A stretch of DNA of 64,000 nucleotides. Source: Dactylosporangium sucinum (lineage in GTDB: Bacteria; Actinomycetota; Actinomycetes; Mycobacteriales; Micromonosporaceae). Both the position numbers and the translations under genes were made by a program. Below, one piece after another: positions 34,533 through 43,825 of this stretch. The notes under the pieces are model-generated. The model was given only the letters and a program-made list of their open reading frames with translations. It was not told where the DNA came from and did not search any database. Each line of letters opens with the position of its first letter. Within the stretch, counting starts at the first letter, position 1. The stretch lies in contig NZ_BMPI01000020.1 of assembly GCF_014647515.1 (NCBI RefSeq), forward strand, positions 1-64,000, written 5' to 3'.

Positions 34533-35507
34533 AACCGCAGATCGGTCACCATCGTCGACCTTGCAGAAAGCCTAGGCCTGTCGAAGACGACGGTCGCCGA
34601 CGCCCTCAAGGGTTCCGGGCGGGTGGCAGAGTCGACGCGAAGGCGGGTCCTCGAAGCCGCAGGCGAACGAGGCTACATGGCGAACCGCGCGGCACAACAG
34701 CTACGGACGCGATCGGCGGGCGCGATCGGCTTGTACATTCCGCCGAAGGTTCGCAGCATGTCTTTCTATATGCCATTCGCACTTGGGGTGGCCGACGAGG
34801 CGTCACACCACGCCTGGGACCTGACACTGCTGACACGTTGGCCGCGGAATGGCAAGCCCGCGAACCAGGTCGACGGCGTCATCGTCATCGACGCCCTGCC
34901 CGGCGACCCGGTGGTGAAGCGCTTGATCGACCTCCCGGTCCCGATCGTGACGGCCGGGCGGAGCACGGACATCCCGCCCGATCGGCTGGCCGCCGTCATC
35001 GAAATCGAATACGAACGGATGTGCGGCGTCGTCCTCGACCGGCTCGAGGCACTGGGCGCCGGACGCCCGGCCCTCGTAAGCCCCGTTGCGGGTGACGACC
35101 TGTCATGGTCGCGGCAACTCCAGCGCGGCTACCAGTCCTGGTGCGACCGGCAACGTAAGCCGTCGCACCTGGTGACAATGCCGACGTTCCCAACTACGGA
35201 CGACCTGGCCACGGCCATGGCCAAGGTCCTGGCCGTCCAAGAAATCGATGCTATTCTATTCGCCTGGCAAGACATCGCTACCCGAGCCGCTATCCAGCTG
35301 GACCATCTGTGCTCCACGACCGGACGGTCGGTCTCGCTGGCCACAATTGTCAGCTCGATGGACCATTTCAACAACGCGTACCTGACGGCGCTGGATCTGC
35401 GTCCGCATCTGTTTGGGCAGTCAGCCGCGAGGTTGCTGCGCGAGGTGGTAGTGGAACCGCCGAATCGGACCATCCACAGACTCCACGAGGCGAAACTCGT
35501 CGAATAG
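34530..35507 (+). CDS. LacI-family transcriptional regulator, paralogue 1
   Basis: 325 residues. The N-terminal LacI helix-turn-helix (about 5-55) reads VTIVDLAESLGLSKTTVADA and the hinge helix follows with NRAAQQLRT. The periplasmic-binding-like domain includes GVIVIDALPGDP and WSRQLQRGYQSW. It is about 70% identical by eye to the LacI protein at 46539-47519. It lies at the distal end of the aldoxime-nitrile operon and downstream of operator copy 2, whose own operon is lost. It may bind the same palindrome as its paralogue. Confidence 0.9.
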   Translation: MNRRSVTIVDLAESLGLSKTTVADALKGSGRVAESTRRRVLEAAGERGYMANRAAQQLRTRSAGAIGLYIPPKVRSMSFYMPFALGVADEASHHAWDLTLLTRWPRNGKPANQVDGVIVIDALPGDPVVKRLIDLPVPIVTAGRSTDIPPDRLAAVIEIEYERMCGVVLDRLEALGAGRPALVSPVAGDDLSWSRQLQRGYQSWCDRQRKPSHLVTMPTFPTTDDLATAMAKVLAVQEIDAILFAWQDIATRAAIQLDHLCSTTGRSVSLATIVSSMDHFNNAYLTALDLRPHLFGQSAARLLREVVVEPPNRTIHRLHEAKLVE

Positions 35508-35534
35508 CCGGCTCGTGGCGCACGCCGCTAGGCA

Positions 35535-35780
35535 GTGTCCTCAAAGGGTCATGGCCAATGCAGAAGTGCGGCGACGGTGACTGTGGCCTGGAACGACGTG
35601 GTGGTTTTGTTTGAGCCGGTTGAGCAGCGTTCCACGACGTTGCGATCTCGTCGGGTTCTCGTCGCCCCTTACCGCCGCAGGCATGCTGATACGCCCGCAC
35701 GATTGTCGAGTCCACGACTGCCACGACCCATACCAATCCGGCACATCCCGCCACGGCGCCCGGACCGCACCTTCCACACG
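35535..35780 (-). mobile_element. IS5-type transposase remnant
   Basis: Minus-strand frames give VRAPWRDVPDWYG and WVVAVVDSTIVRAYQHACGG, the N-terminal segment and DDE start of an IS5-family transposase (APWRDLPxRYG...VDSTxVRAHQHA), with the linker between them deleted. A frameshifted tail follows. No ends were found. Confidence 0.65.
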
Positions 35781-35876
35781 AACCTTGATACTGCCGCGCC
35801 AGGCAACGCTACCGGGCCGATTGTCGGCACCGGCCGCAAACGCGCTGTGCCGACGTCCGTGCTGCGCCGGAATTCC

Positions 35877-36950
35877 TCATGTGGACGGATCCAACGAATT
35901 CAACATTCCGGTCTTGCGATGACAGTTGAAGTATTCGAACGCCTGGTCCTTCGCACGAATTACACTCATCTCGTGGTAGAGCTTCAGGTTCGCGTTCCCC
36001 TCTGCAAGTCGGTAGTGCCTGGTGCCGGCCGCGAAGATCTTCAGGTGCGTGTCCGACCAGCACCATGCCTCAATGGCCGCCAATGAGTGCCAGGCGCTCA
36101 AGCTGTAGGTCTTCTCGATGGGGCCGTCAGGGCCGACGAGCGTCATAAAGCGATTGAAGAAGCAGCCCGAACGACGGCCGTCATCTCGCAGCTCCAGCAT
36201 TCCCTTGATCAACGCCGGCCTGACCTCGTCCAGATAAAAAGCACGCTCGTCGTGGTCGGTCTCCGACCAGTCCTGGCCGGACCGCAGCAGGCAGAGATTC
36301 TCGTGGGGTTGCACGGCAACGTGTCTACCCAAGGTCTCGCCATCGACCGCTCCGACAAGTGCAGGCCTACCGGTCGGATCCATGGCGTCGATCTGAGACC
36401 GGGGAATTCGGTCCCGGGCGCTGCCCCAGTAGCCGTGGGTATCGGTCATACCGCTCATGTGGCTGGCGATTGCCGAGTAGCCCTCCGGGTAGGGATGGGA
36501 GAACGTGGTCTCGGTGTCCTTGATGCTCGGGGTGTAGCGCTCGCAGAAGAAACCAAGATCGCCGTCCAGCGACGCGTCTTGATGCCACCACTCACGCGGA
36601 AGCTCGCTGTCCCACCGGTCATAGTGCCGGCGATCGTCCCAGTACGCAGCCACCACTGCGGTGGCGTATCCCAGCTCGTCGACATACTCTGCCCGGTCGC
36701 GGAACGCCGGCCCGAACGGCCGTTGAAAGGTGGCTTGCCACGAACGAACCACCGCCTCGCTCGCGGATGACCTATTCCTGCCCTGCACCCCAACGAAGAT
36801 CATCGGCAATGCGGTGACCTGCGGATCGAACCGCGCAGAGTAGGAAGGCGTTACCGGCCTGAACCCTTCCGGCGCTCCTAGCGGATACGTTCGGGCGACC
36901 CGCAGATGTGGCGGTATGGCCGGCTCGAGCTTCTCGGCGTTTCCGTTCAT
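35877..36950 (-). CDS. oxd: Haem-dependent aldoxime dehydratase
   Basis: 357 residues matching phenylacetaldoxime/alkylaldoxime dehydratases, which remove water from an aldoxime to give a nitrile. The N-terminus has IPPHLRVARTYPLG. The C-terminal haem pocket shows SDTHLKIF with the likely proximal His and LKLYHEMSVI with the distal His. Length fits the family. It is the last gene of an 11-gene leftward operon that also encodes nitrile hydratase and an amidase, so it supplies nitrile to its neighbours. It starts 15 bp after the nitrile hydratase accessory gene. Confidence 0.92.
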   Translation of the reverse strand: MNGNAEKLEPAIPPHLRVARTYPLGAPEGFRPVTPSYSARFDPQVTALPMIFVGVQGRNRSSASEAVVRSWQATFQRPFGPAFRDRAEYVDELGYATAVVAAYWDDRRHYDRWDSELPREWWHQDASLDGDLGFFCERYTPSIKDTETTFSHPYPEGYSAIASHMSGMTDTHGYWGSARDRIPRSQIDAMDPTGRPALVGAVDGETLGRHVAVQPHENLCLLRSGQDWSETDHDERAFYLDEVRPALIKGMLELRDDGRRSGCFFNRFMTLVGPDGPIEKTYSLSAWHSLAAIEAWCWSDTHLKIFAAGTRHYRLAEGNANLKLYHEMSVIRAKDQAFEYFNCHRKTGMLNSLDPST

Positions 36951-36965
36951 CGTGACATCTCCCGA

Positions 36966-37352
36966 CTATTGGTCCCGGGTTGGATTGGCGGCCGGATCTA
37001 CAGCAGGGTCGGCCAGTGCGGCGCGGATGAGATCGATCCTCTCGTCCATGTCGCGCCTTGCGACGAACCCTTCCTCGACCAACGTCCGCTCGGCCGCCGC
37101 CAGCCAGCAGTCGAAGTACGCATCCTCGGTGTCCGCCGTATTCTCCACCGAATTGCCTGCCTTCTCGATCTCCTCGGCAAGGCGCTGCTGAAAGGCGCGC
37201 CACGGAGTATGGCCGTTGTTTGCCAGCGCGACCATCAAGGCGAATACCCTTGCCTGCCATGGGGCCCGGAACAGGCTTCGGCCAGCAACGGCGTCCGGCA
37301 TGACCGCGTGCGCAGAGTCGAGGAGGCCGCGGTGTTTTTCATGCGGGTTCAA
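36966..37352 (-). CDS. Nitrile hydratase accessory protein (P14K/cobalt activator type)
   Basis: About 128 residues related to the N-terminal part of nitrile hydratase beta subunits. RSLFRAPWQARVFALMVALANNG is the hallmark of the small accessory proteins that mature cobalt nitrile hydratase by subunit exchange and metal loading. A TTG at 37352 within the end of the beta gene is the probable start (14-bp overlap). The C-terminus is Asp/Ala/Pro-rich. Confidence 0.88.
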   Translation of the reverse strand: MNPHEKHRGLLDSAHAVMPDAVAGRSLFRAPWQARVFALMVALANNGHTPWRAFQQRLAEEIEKAGNSVENTADTEDAYFDCWLAAAERTLVEEGFVARRDMDERIDLIRAALADPAVDPAANPTRDQ

Positions 37353-38004
37353 GGTACGACTCCCACAGGTCGCAGTAGATGACGTCATCGGACTCGGCGT
37401 CCTTGCCCCACAGCGCCCTCGCCGCAAACGCGACGGTGTAGCAAGGCTCCGGCGCGGGCCCTCTGCCGGCCGCAACGGCATCGGCGAACTGAAAAACGCC
37501 TCTGACGAGCGCGACTGATCCCACGCGGCTGCGGACGTACCGCGGGGCACGCGTGTGCCCCGTCGGACAGTTACTCAACACGCGAACCGGCTGCCCTGGC
37601 GCGAAGCGAACCCCCTCCGTCCCGGCGGGATGGGCCAGTTGAGCTCCCTGTTTCATGCCGCCGACCAGCGCCGCCGAGCTGGTCGGCGGATGGGCTGCCC
37701 CATCGATATCAAACTTCTTCTCCCCCGTGTCGAGCTCCTCCTGGCTGACTAGCCCGGCCTGCTTCAGCAACTCGCCCGTTGCCACTGCCCATTTCTCGAA
37801 GTAGTCCATGCTCAGATAGTCAATCGCGTCCAGGCGTTCGATTTCTTGACGGTGCTGGTCCGCCACGAACGGCGTCGGACCTGCCAGCGCCTGGGCGAGC
37901 GCGAAGGAGCGACGCTCCCAATCCGCCTTGAAGACATACTCTCCCTGCTTGATTGGGATCGGCCCGAACCCGTGCATTCCCCCTAGATCATGGATGCCGT
38001 CCAC
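37339..38004 (-). CDS. nthB: Nitrile hydratase beta subunit
   Basis: 221 residues. It starts at a GTG with the family N-terminus DGIHDLGGMHGFGPI and AGGGGGAG in front. The C-terminal SH3-like part contains VRVLSNCPTGHTRAPRYVRS and FAARALWGKDAESDDVIYCDLWESYLE, typical of beta subunits. With the alpha subunit it hydrates nitriles to amides. It is 36 bp downstream of the alpha gene and overlaps the accessory gene. Confidence 0.94.
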   Translation of the reverse strand: MDGIHDLGGMHGFGPIPIKQGEYVFKADWERRSFALAQALAGPTPFVADQHRQEIERLDAIDYLSMDYFEKWAVATGELLKQAGLVSQEELDTGEKKFDIDGAAHPPTSSAALVGGMKQGAQLAHPAGTEGVRFAPGQPVRVLSNCPTGHTRAPRYVRSRVGSVALVRGVFQFADAVAAGRGPAPEPCYTVAFAARALWGKDAESDDVIYCDLWESYLEPA

Positions 38005-38040
38005 CTCTCCCCCTTTCTGTGCTTTGGGTCCCAAACCGGT

Positions 38041-38670
38041 CTAGACCCGTGCCGTGCCGATCATTCCGTTGCGGGTCACCAGATCTGCCAGCTCACGGGA
38101 CGACATGTTTTCCGTCCCTGCCGGCCTCTGCGGAAGTACCATGTAGCGTATTTCCGCGGTGCTGTCCCACACCCTTACCTCGGTACTCACGGGGATTTCG
38201 AGCCCAAATTCGGCCAGGACCGCGCGCGGCTCACGAACCACGCGAGAGCGATAGGCCGCACTCTTGTACCACGCCGGCGGCAGGCCGAGCACCGGCCATG
38301 GATAACAGGAGCACAGCGTGCAGACGATCACGTTGTGAACGAGGTCGGTGTTCTCGACCACGTGCATGTGTTCACCTTGGTAACCGGTGAACCCCATCGA
38401 ATGAATGGCCTCGGTCCCGTCCTCCAGCAGCCACACCTTGAACGCCGGGTCCGTCCACGCCCGGGCGACAACGGCCGCACCGTTTCGAGGGCCGACCTCC
38501 CGTTCGTAATACTCGACGACACTGTCAAGCGCTTCCGGGTCAACCAACCCCTTGGCGATCATCAGCTCCTCCAGAGCACGCACGCGCAACGCGGCACCCA
38601 TCTCCAGAGGATCATGACTGTGACCCGCATGACCATCGGCATCACGATGGTCATGCCCCTGCTCCGTCAT
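38041..38670 (-). CDS. nthA: Nitrile hydratase alpha subunit, cobalt type
   Basis: 209 residues. The metal-claw motif VCTLCSC at about 116-122 has Thr in the third position, which marks cobalt rather than iron enzymes (VCSLCSC); the two outer-claw cysteines are the ones oxidised in the mature enzyme. The first 20 residues are His/Asp-rich (MTEQGHDHRDADGHAGHSHD), unusual and suggestive of metal binding during maturation. ATG at 38670 is chosen over a longer frame. It is encoded before the beta subunit. Confidence 0.95.
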   Translation of the reverse strand: MTEQGHDHRDADGHAGHSHDPLEMGAALRVRALEELMIAKGLVDPEALDSVVEYYEREVGPRNGAAVVARAWTDPAFKVWLLEDGTEAIHSMGFTGYQGEHMHVVENTDLVHNVIVCTLCSCYPWPVLGLPPAWYKSAAYRSRVVREPRAVLAEFGLEIPVSTEVRVWDSTAEIRYMVLPQRPAGTENMSSRELADLVTRNGMIGTARV

Positions 38671-38698
38671 CGGCTTCCTCACACCCGCTTCCTCACGG

Positions 38699-39955
38699 TC
38701 AGCCGGCAGCCATTCGCCGCACCGCGCCAAGAAGGACGCTCGCGCCATGTTCCGCCTGCTCTTTTGTAATGCTTTCAGCTTCGTTGTGGCTCAGCCCGCC
38801 TGCACAGGGAACAAATATCATCGAGGTGGGTACGCGCAACGCCACGTAGCAGGAGTCGTGGCCGGCACCGGAGACGATGCGCTGCCGGGAAAACCCGAGG
38901 TCGGCCGTCGCGGCCTCGACGGCCGCAATGCATCCCGCGTCGAAAGCGACTGGCGGCGAGTCGTTGTCCACAGCGATGGAGCTGGTGACTCCCAGCGCGT
39001 CAGCCTCGGCCGCCACGATGTCGCGAACCGCGTGGTCCATCTGCTCCAGCGACTCCAGCTCCGGGTGACGGAGGTCGAGCGTGCACCAGAGACGCTCGGG
39101 GATGGTGTTAGGACTCACCGGCTCGGAGCCGAACTGGGCAAAGGTGCCACGTCCCCACGGGGCGTACGACTCCACCATCGCGTAGACCCGCTCCACAATA
39201 CGGGCGATCGCCCGCGCCGGGTCGCGCCGGCCCAGCATGGGCGTCGGGCCCGCGTGCGCCGGGAAGCCACCGAGCTCGATTGTGAACCAGCGGAACCCTT
39301 GCACGCCCGTCACTACCCCGATCTGGAGGCCTTCGCTCTCCAGGATCGGGCCCTGCTCGATGTGCAGCTCGAAGGCGGCGGCGGTGGGCATGGGTCGCGC
39401 CGGACGCGTCCCAGCCCAACCGAGGCGGTTGAGCTCGTCACCAACGGCGACGCCGTGGACGTCGGTCAAGGCGAGCGCCTGCGCCGGTGGAAGCTTGCCG
39501 GCCCACACGGCCGAGCCCATCATCGAGTACGGAAAGCGCGATCCCTCTTCGTTGGCCCATACGACGAGGTCGATCGGCGCCTCGGTGACGACGTTGAGGT
39601 CGTTGAGACGTTCGATCACCTCCAACCCGCCGAGCACTCCGTAGATGCCGTCGAAGCGGCCGCCCGTGGGCTGGGTGTCGAGGTGACTGCCGATCAGCAC
39701 CGCCGGTTTGGCGGGGTCGCGGCCGGGCCGACGCACGAACAGGTTCCCGATCTCGTCCATCTCGTGGCTGCAGCCGGCGTCGGTCGTCCACTTGAGAAAC
39801 AGTGCGCGACCGGCCGCGTCATCATCGCTGAGGGCCTGCCGGTTGTTGCCGCCGTTGGGAGTGGCGGCAACCTCGGCCATCGTCATCAGCCGGCTCCAGA
39901 GCCGGTCGGCGTTCACCCGATCCACCGAGGTGGGGCTGGAGTCGAGCGAGGTCAT
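38699..39955 (-). CDS. M20-family N-carbamoyl-L-amino-acid hydrolase (hydantoinase/carbamoylase type)
   Basis: 418 residues. Zinc-site blocks are visible: GSHLDTQPTGGRFDGIYGVL, WANEEGSRFPYSMMGS, FELHIEQGPILE, and SGAGHDSCYVA near the end with the last His. This places it with allantoate amidohydrolase/beta-ureidopropionase-like N-carbamoyl hydrolases. Its presence in an aldoxime/nitrile operon suggests the imported compound or a side product carries a carbamoyl or amide-type nitrogen. It lies 28 bp upstream of nitrile hydratase alpha. Confidence 0.88.
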   Translation of the reverse strand: MTSLDSSPTSVDRVNADRLWSRLMTMAEVAATPNGGNNRQALSDDDAAGRALFLKWTTDAGCSHEMDEIGNLFVRRPGRDPAKPAVLIGSHLDTQPTGGRFDGIYGVLGGLEVIERLNDLNVVTEAPIDLVVWANEEGSRFPYSMMGSAVWAGKLPPAQALALTDVHGVAVGDELNRLGWAGTRPARPMPTAAAFELHIEQGPILESEGLQIGVVTGVQGFRWFTIELGGFPAHAGPTPMLGRRDPARAIARIVERVYAMVESYAPWGRGTFAQFGSEPVSPNTIPERLWCTLDLRHPELESLEQMDHAVRDIVAAEADALGVTSSIAVDNDSPPVAFDAGCIAAVEAATADLGFSRQRIVSGAGHDSCYVALRVPTSMIFVPCAGGLSHNEAESITKEQAEHGASVLLGAVRRMAAG

Positions 39956-40031
39956 GTCACCGGTCCAATCCGTGAGAATGTGTATGAAGCACCCGATGCC
40001 GTCCTGGATGTTTCGTTGTCTGTCTGCGATG

Positions 40032-41345
40032 TCACAGCGCCTCGATAATCTCCTCGACCCGGGCCGCGGCGGCCAGGAGGAGGTCGTCCTCGCCTTGAGC
40101 CGCTGCGAGCTGGATGCCCACGGGAAGGCCGTCTCCGCGCAGCGGCACGGTGATGGCCGGCGCTCCGAGATCGTTGAACAGCGCGGTGTACCAGATACTC
40201 CCGTCCAACCGGTCGACGGTTTCCCCGGTGCCGAGTGTCATCGATGTGTCCGTGACGAGCGGTGCCGTTGTCGGCGTCGTCGGCAAAAGGACCAGGTCGA
40301 TCTCGTCCAGTAGTGCGGCGAACTCGAGTTTCAGGCGCTCCCTCTCTCGCAGCGCGGAGATGTAGCTGCCGGCGCCCATCTGCAGCCCGGTCTCTATGAC
40401 GGCACGCGCTTCGGCGCCGTGGCGGGATAAGCCCTCATATTGGCCGGAATGGTAGGTGGCCGCCTCGGCGGCGGCGATGGCGTAGTGGCTGCGGAGTACC
40501 CGCCGCACGTCTGGGAGGTACGTGTTCTTGATCTCAACGCCCGCCGCGGACAGCGCGGCGGCCGTTCTGGTGAGTGCTTCGAGAACGGGAGGGGTGGCGT
40601 GGGACAGGTAGTCCGCGTCGGGCACACCGATCCGTAGCTCACCCAGGTGACGCGGCCAGTACCGGCGACGCGTCGGCGTCGCCGGGCGGTGGAGCGGCCG
40701 CGTGGTCCGGCATGCGTCGAAAACGGTCGCGATCATCCTGACGCCGCATCCAAGGAAGCCGACATGGTCGAGGCTCCATGACAGCGGGATCACACCGTCG
40801 ACGGGCACCGCGCCGTAGGACGGTTTGAAACCGACCACACCGCAGTACGATGCCGGGATCCGGACGCTGCCACCGGTGTCGGTTCCGACAGCGACGCAGT
40901 ATCGACCGGAAGCCACGGCCAAGGCGGCACCGCCGCTGGAACCGCCGACGGTGCGGCTCGGGTCGTAGGGGTTCACCATTCCGGGCCCCGATGTGGTGAA
41001 CGCGAACTCGTCCAGCGTCGTCTTCATCGAGACGTCGGCTCCGGCTCTGCGCAGGCTGGCCACGGCGGCGGCATCAGTAGCCGACGGCGTGGTCGGTGTG
41101 GCCAGGGAACCGGCCCGGGTCGGCCAACCGGCGACGTCGATGTTGTCTTTCACCGGTATGGACAAGCCATCGAGCGGGCGTCGCGGTGACGGTGGCTTCG
41201 GTTGCTGGCCAGGCTCTGTGACGGACCCTGCCGGGTGGGCTACGAAGCCGGGCAGGTTTGCCCCGCCGGCGATCGCGCGATCGCGGTGAACGCAGTTGCA
41301 GCCCGGACTCTGCCGTACCGCGGACTTGGATTGGGGGGTGGACAT
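40032..41345 (-). CDS. Amidase, amidase-signature family
   Basis: 437 residues with the Ser-cisSer-Lys triad regions: PVKDNIDVAG (Lys), TVGGSSGGAALAVASG (cis-Ser) and GTDTGGSVRIPASYCGVVGFKPSYG (Ser nucleophile). These enzymes hydrolyse amides to acid and ammonia, and in nitrile operons they complete nitrile degradation. ATG at 41345 begins 2 bp after the stop of the upstream ATPase gene. The 76-bp gap to the next gene is the longest inside the distal half of the operon. Confidence 0.9.
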   Translation of the reverse strand: MSTPQSKSAVRQSPGCNCVHRDRAIAGGANLPGFVAHPAGSVTEPGQQPKPPSPRRPLDGLSIPVKDNIDVAGWPTRAGSLATPTTPSATDAAAVASLRRAGADVSMKTTLDEFAFTTSGPGMVNPYDPSRTVGGSSGGAALAVASGRYCVAVGTDTGGSVRIPASYCGVVGFKPSYGAVPVDGVIPLSWSLDHVGFLGCGVRMIATVFDACRTTRPLHRPATPTRRRYWPRHLGELRIGVPDADYLSHATPPVLEALTRTAAALSAAGVEIKNTYLPDVRRVLRSHYAIAAAEAATYHSGQYEGLSRHGAEARAVIETGLQMGAGSYISALRERERLKLEFAALLDEIDLVLLPTTPTTAPLVTDTSMTLGTGETVDRLDGSIWYTALFNDLGAPAITVPLRGDGLPVGIQLAAAQGEDDLLLAAAARVEEIIEAL

Positions 41346-41347
41346 GG

Positions 41348-42046
41348 CTAGACGCCGAGGAATCGGCTGACGAGTGCGGTGTTGGCGAGTTCGGGGGCGT
41401 CGCAGGTGTGGACGACTGTGCCTTTCTCGATGAATAGGCACCGTTGGGCGAAGCGCCTTGCCGCGTCGAGGTTCTGTTCGATGAGCAGTACGGCCATGCG
41501 GTGGTCGGTGGCCAGTGACTTGAGCCGGTCGGTGATGGCGGTGACGAGGTTGGGCTGGATGCCTTCGGATGGTTCGTCGAGGATCAGCACGGACGGCCGG
41601 CCGACGAGCGCCCGACCGATCGCGAGTTGTTGTTGCTCGCCCCCCGACAGGGTCCCCGCGGCTTGATTGCGGCGTTGGCGCAGGACCGGGAAGTAGTCGT
41701 AGATGTCATCGGAGATGGTCTTGGATTTGGGGCGGGAGCCGTGCAGGCCGATCCGGAGGTTCTCTTCGACTGTCAGGCGAGGGAAGAGTCCTCGGCCTTG
41801 TGGTACGTAGCCGATACCTGCCCAGGTTCGGCGATATGCGGGCAACGAGGTGATGTTCGCTCCGTCGAGATACACCGAACCGGATCCGGTGGGCAGCAAG
41901 CCGACGATCGTCTTGGCCAGGGTCGTCTTCCCCATACCGTTGCGGCCGAGCACGACGACACGTTCACCGGCCTGGACGCAGACGTCGACGCCGTTGAGTA
42001 CTCTGACCCTGTTGTAGCCGGAGACGACGCGATCGACCCTAAGCAT
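41348..42046 (-). CDS. ABC transporter ATPase, LivF/UrtE type
   Basis: 232 residues. Walker A GRNGMGKTTLA, signature LSGGEQQQLAIGRAL, Walker B SVLILDEPSEG and the H-loop region LLIEQN identify an ABC ATPase. The short form and EPSEGIQPNLV mark the LivF/UrtE/FmdF branch that serves branched-chain amino acid, urea and short-chain amide importers. It overlaps the partner ATPase gene by 8 bp. Confidence 0.93.
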   Translation of the reverse strand: MLRVDRVVSGYNRVRVLNGVDVCVQAGERVVVLGRNGMGKTTLAKTIVGLLPTGSGSVYLDGANITSLPAYRRTWAGIGYVPQGRGLFPRLTVEENLRIGLHGSRPKSKTISDDIYDYFPVLRQRRNQAAGTLSGGEQQQLAIGRALVGRPSVLILDEPSEGIQPNLVTAITDRLKSLATDHRMAVLLIEQNLDAARRFAQRCLFIEKGTVVHTCDAPELANTALVSRFLGV

Positions 42047-42782
42047 GGGTGTTCCTTCCGAGGTAGATGTCTCGCACGACCGCGTCGTCCTCGATGTCTT
42101 CCATCGTCCCCTGCCGGAGCACGGCGCCTTGGTGGAGCACGATGATGTGGCCGCCGAGGCTACGGATGAAGCTCATGTCGTGCTCGATGACCACGGCCGC
42201 GCAGTGGGCAGAGATCTCCTTGATCAGCCGCGCCGTGTGCTCCGACTCGTCCGGGCCGAGACCGGCGGCTGGTTCGTCGAGCAGTAGGAACTTTGGTCTG
42301 CCCAGGAACGCCATCCCGATTTCCAGCCACTGGCGCTCGCCGTGCGAGAGTTCGGCGGCCGGCCGCTGCTTCTTGCCGGAGAGCTGGAGCAGGTCGGTGA
42401 CGTCGTCGATGGCCCAGCCGTCGCCGTCACCGGGCTCGTGACGCTGCCGAGGCGCCCGAGCAGCGACCTTGAGGTTGTCACCGACGCTCAGCCCGGGAAA
42501 TACTGTGGGGACCTGGAACTTGCGGATGATGCCCATCCGGGCGATCGACACCGGCGACGCGCCGGTGATGTCGCGGCCCTGGAAGAGAACCCGCCCTTCG
42601 GTGGGCTTGACCAGGCCGCTGAACACATTGAAGACGGTAGTTTTGCCCGCTCCGTTGGGGCCGATCAACGAGCTGATTGGTGCGGCGCCGAACTCGACCG
42701 AGAGCCGGTTGAGGACGGTCAAGCCGCCGAACTTGACCGTCACGTTGTCAAGCCGCAGGGAGGACGATTGCTGCGCGGTCAT
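42039..42782 (-). CDS. ABC transporter ATPase, LivG/UrtD type
   Basis: 247 residues. Walker A LIGPNGAGKTTVFNVFSGL, family-specific GRDITG and RKFQVPTVFPGLSVGDNL, signature LSHGERQWLEIGMAFL, and Walker B FLLLDEPAAGLGP are seen. The signature LSHGE instead of LSGGQ is typical of the UrtD/FmdE branch for urea and amides. ATG overlaps the permease stop by 4 bp. A large false reading frame covers this region in another reading. Confidence 0.93.
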   Translation of the reverse strand: MTAQQSSSLRLDNVTVKFGGLTVLNRLSVEFGAAPISSLIGPNGAGKTTVFNVFSGLVKPTEGRVLFQGRDITGASPVSIARMGIIRKFQVPTVFPGLSVGDNLKVAARAPRQRHEPGDGDGWAIDDVTDLLQLSGKKQRPAAELSHGERQWLEIGMAFLGRPKFLLLDEPAAGLGPDESEHTARLIKEISAHCAAVVIEHDMSFIRSLGGHIIVLHQGAVLRQGTMEDIEDDAVVRDIYLGRNTHA

Positions 42783-43825
42783 CTGGCTTCCCGTTTGGTG
42801 GCGTAAGTGGTGAGTCGACGTCGTAGGTTGGTGAATGCGCCGATGATGCCGGCGGGGAAGAACAGCACGACGGCGACGAAGACGAGTCCCACGACGAGTG
42901 GCCACGACGACTGCAGCAGGGTGGAGGCCTGGTCGTTGAGGATCCGCATGAAGGCGGTCCCGATCAGGGCTCCGGCGATGTGGTTGCGTCCCCCGATCGC
43001 GACCCAGGTGAGGATCTCGATCGACAGCAGCGATCCGACCATGTCCGGGGCAGCGATGAGGCTGACCGAGGCGTAGGCGCCGCCGGCCAGTCCCGCGAGC
43101 GCGGCGGACAGGGTGAGCACCCCGGTGAGGTAGAGGGAGGTGTTGTAGCCAAGGAACTTCGCTCGATTCTCGTCTTCGCGGATGGCCTCCAGCACCAGCC
43201 CGAAGGAGCTGAACCGGACCAGCGTGGCGATGATCAGCCCGAGCAGGAGGAAAATCAGGGCACCGTAGTAGGGGCCCTGCCCGGTGCTGAAGTCGAGCTT
43301 GAACGCCCCGAACTGCAGGATGAGGCCGTTGATGCCGGTGAGTCCGGAGTCGCCGCCGGTGACTGACTGCCAGGAGATGGCGACCTGGTAGGTGATCAGG
43401 ACGAACGCCAGGGTGACGATGCTGAAGTAGGCGCCGCGGACACCGCCGAAGAACAGGAAATAGCCCATCAACAACGCGATGGCACTGGGAATCAGCACCG
43501 CGACGCAGATAGCCAGCCAACCACCCGCACTGTCTCGGCTGCTGACATACCCATACGCGTAGGCTCCGATACCGAAGAACGCGGCTTGGCCGAAGCTCAG
43601 CTGTCCAGCCCGCCCCCACAACAACTGCAGACTGACCGCGACGAGGGCGAACGCGACGATCTGCGTCGCCAGGATGAGGTGGAACGCACCGATCAGCGAC
43701 GGCAGCACCACCAATCCGACCGCCAGAACCCCGATCCCGCCAAACGCCCTGACCAGTCCTCGCTTGCCGCCCGCCGCCATGGCTGGGCCACGTTCGCTTG
43801 GGATAACTGCAGTCGGCGTTCTCAT
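42779..43825 (-). CDS. ABC transporter permease, LivM/UrtC type
   Basis: 348 residues with about ten hydrophobic segments. ALVAVSLQLLWGRAGQLSFGQAAFFGIGAYAYG is the LivM-type core, and EDENRAKFLGYNTSLYL is the cytoplasmic loop (EAA-like) that contacts the ATPases. It forms the membrane channel with the LivH-type protein. Both ends overlap neighbouring genes by 4 bp, which indicates tight co-translation. Confidence 0.92.
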   Translation of the reverse strand: MRTPTAVIPSERGPAMAAGGKRGLVRAFGGIGVLAVGLVVLPSLIGAFHLILATQIVAFALVAVSLQLLWGRAGQLSFGQAAFFGIGAYAYGYVSSRDSAGGWLAICVAVLIPSAIALLMGYFLFFGGVRGAYFSIVTLAFVLITYQVAISWQSVTGGDSGLTGINGLILQFGAFKLDFSTGQGPYYGALIFLLLGLIIATLVRFSSFGLVLEAIREDENRAKFLGYNTSLYLTGVLTLSAALAGLAGGAYASVSLIAAPDMVGSLLSIEILTWVAIGGRNHIAGALIGTAFMRILNDQASTLLQSSWPLVVGLVFVAVVLFFPAGIIGAFTNLRRRLTTYATKREAR

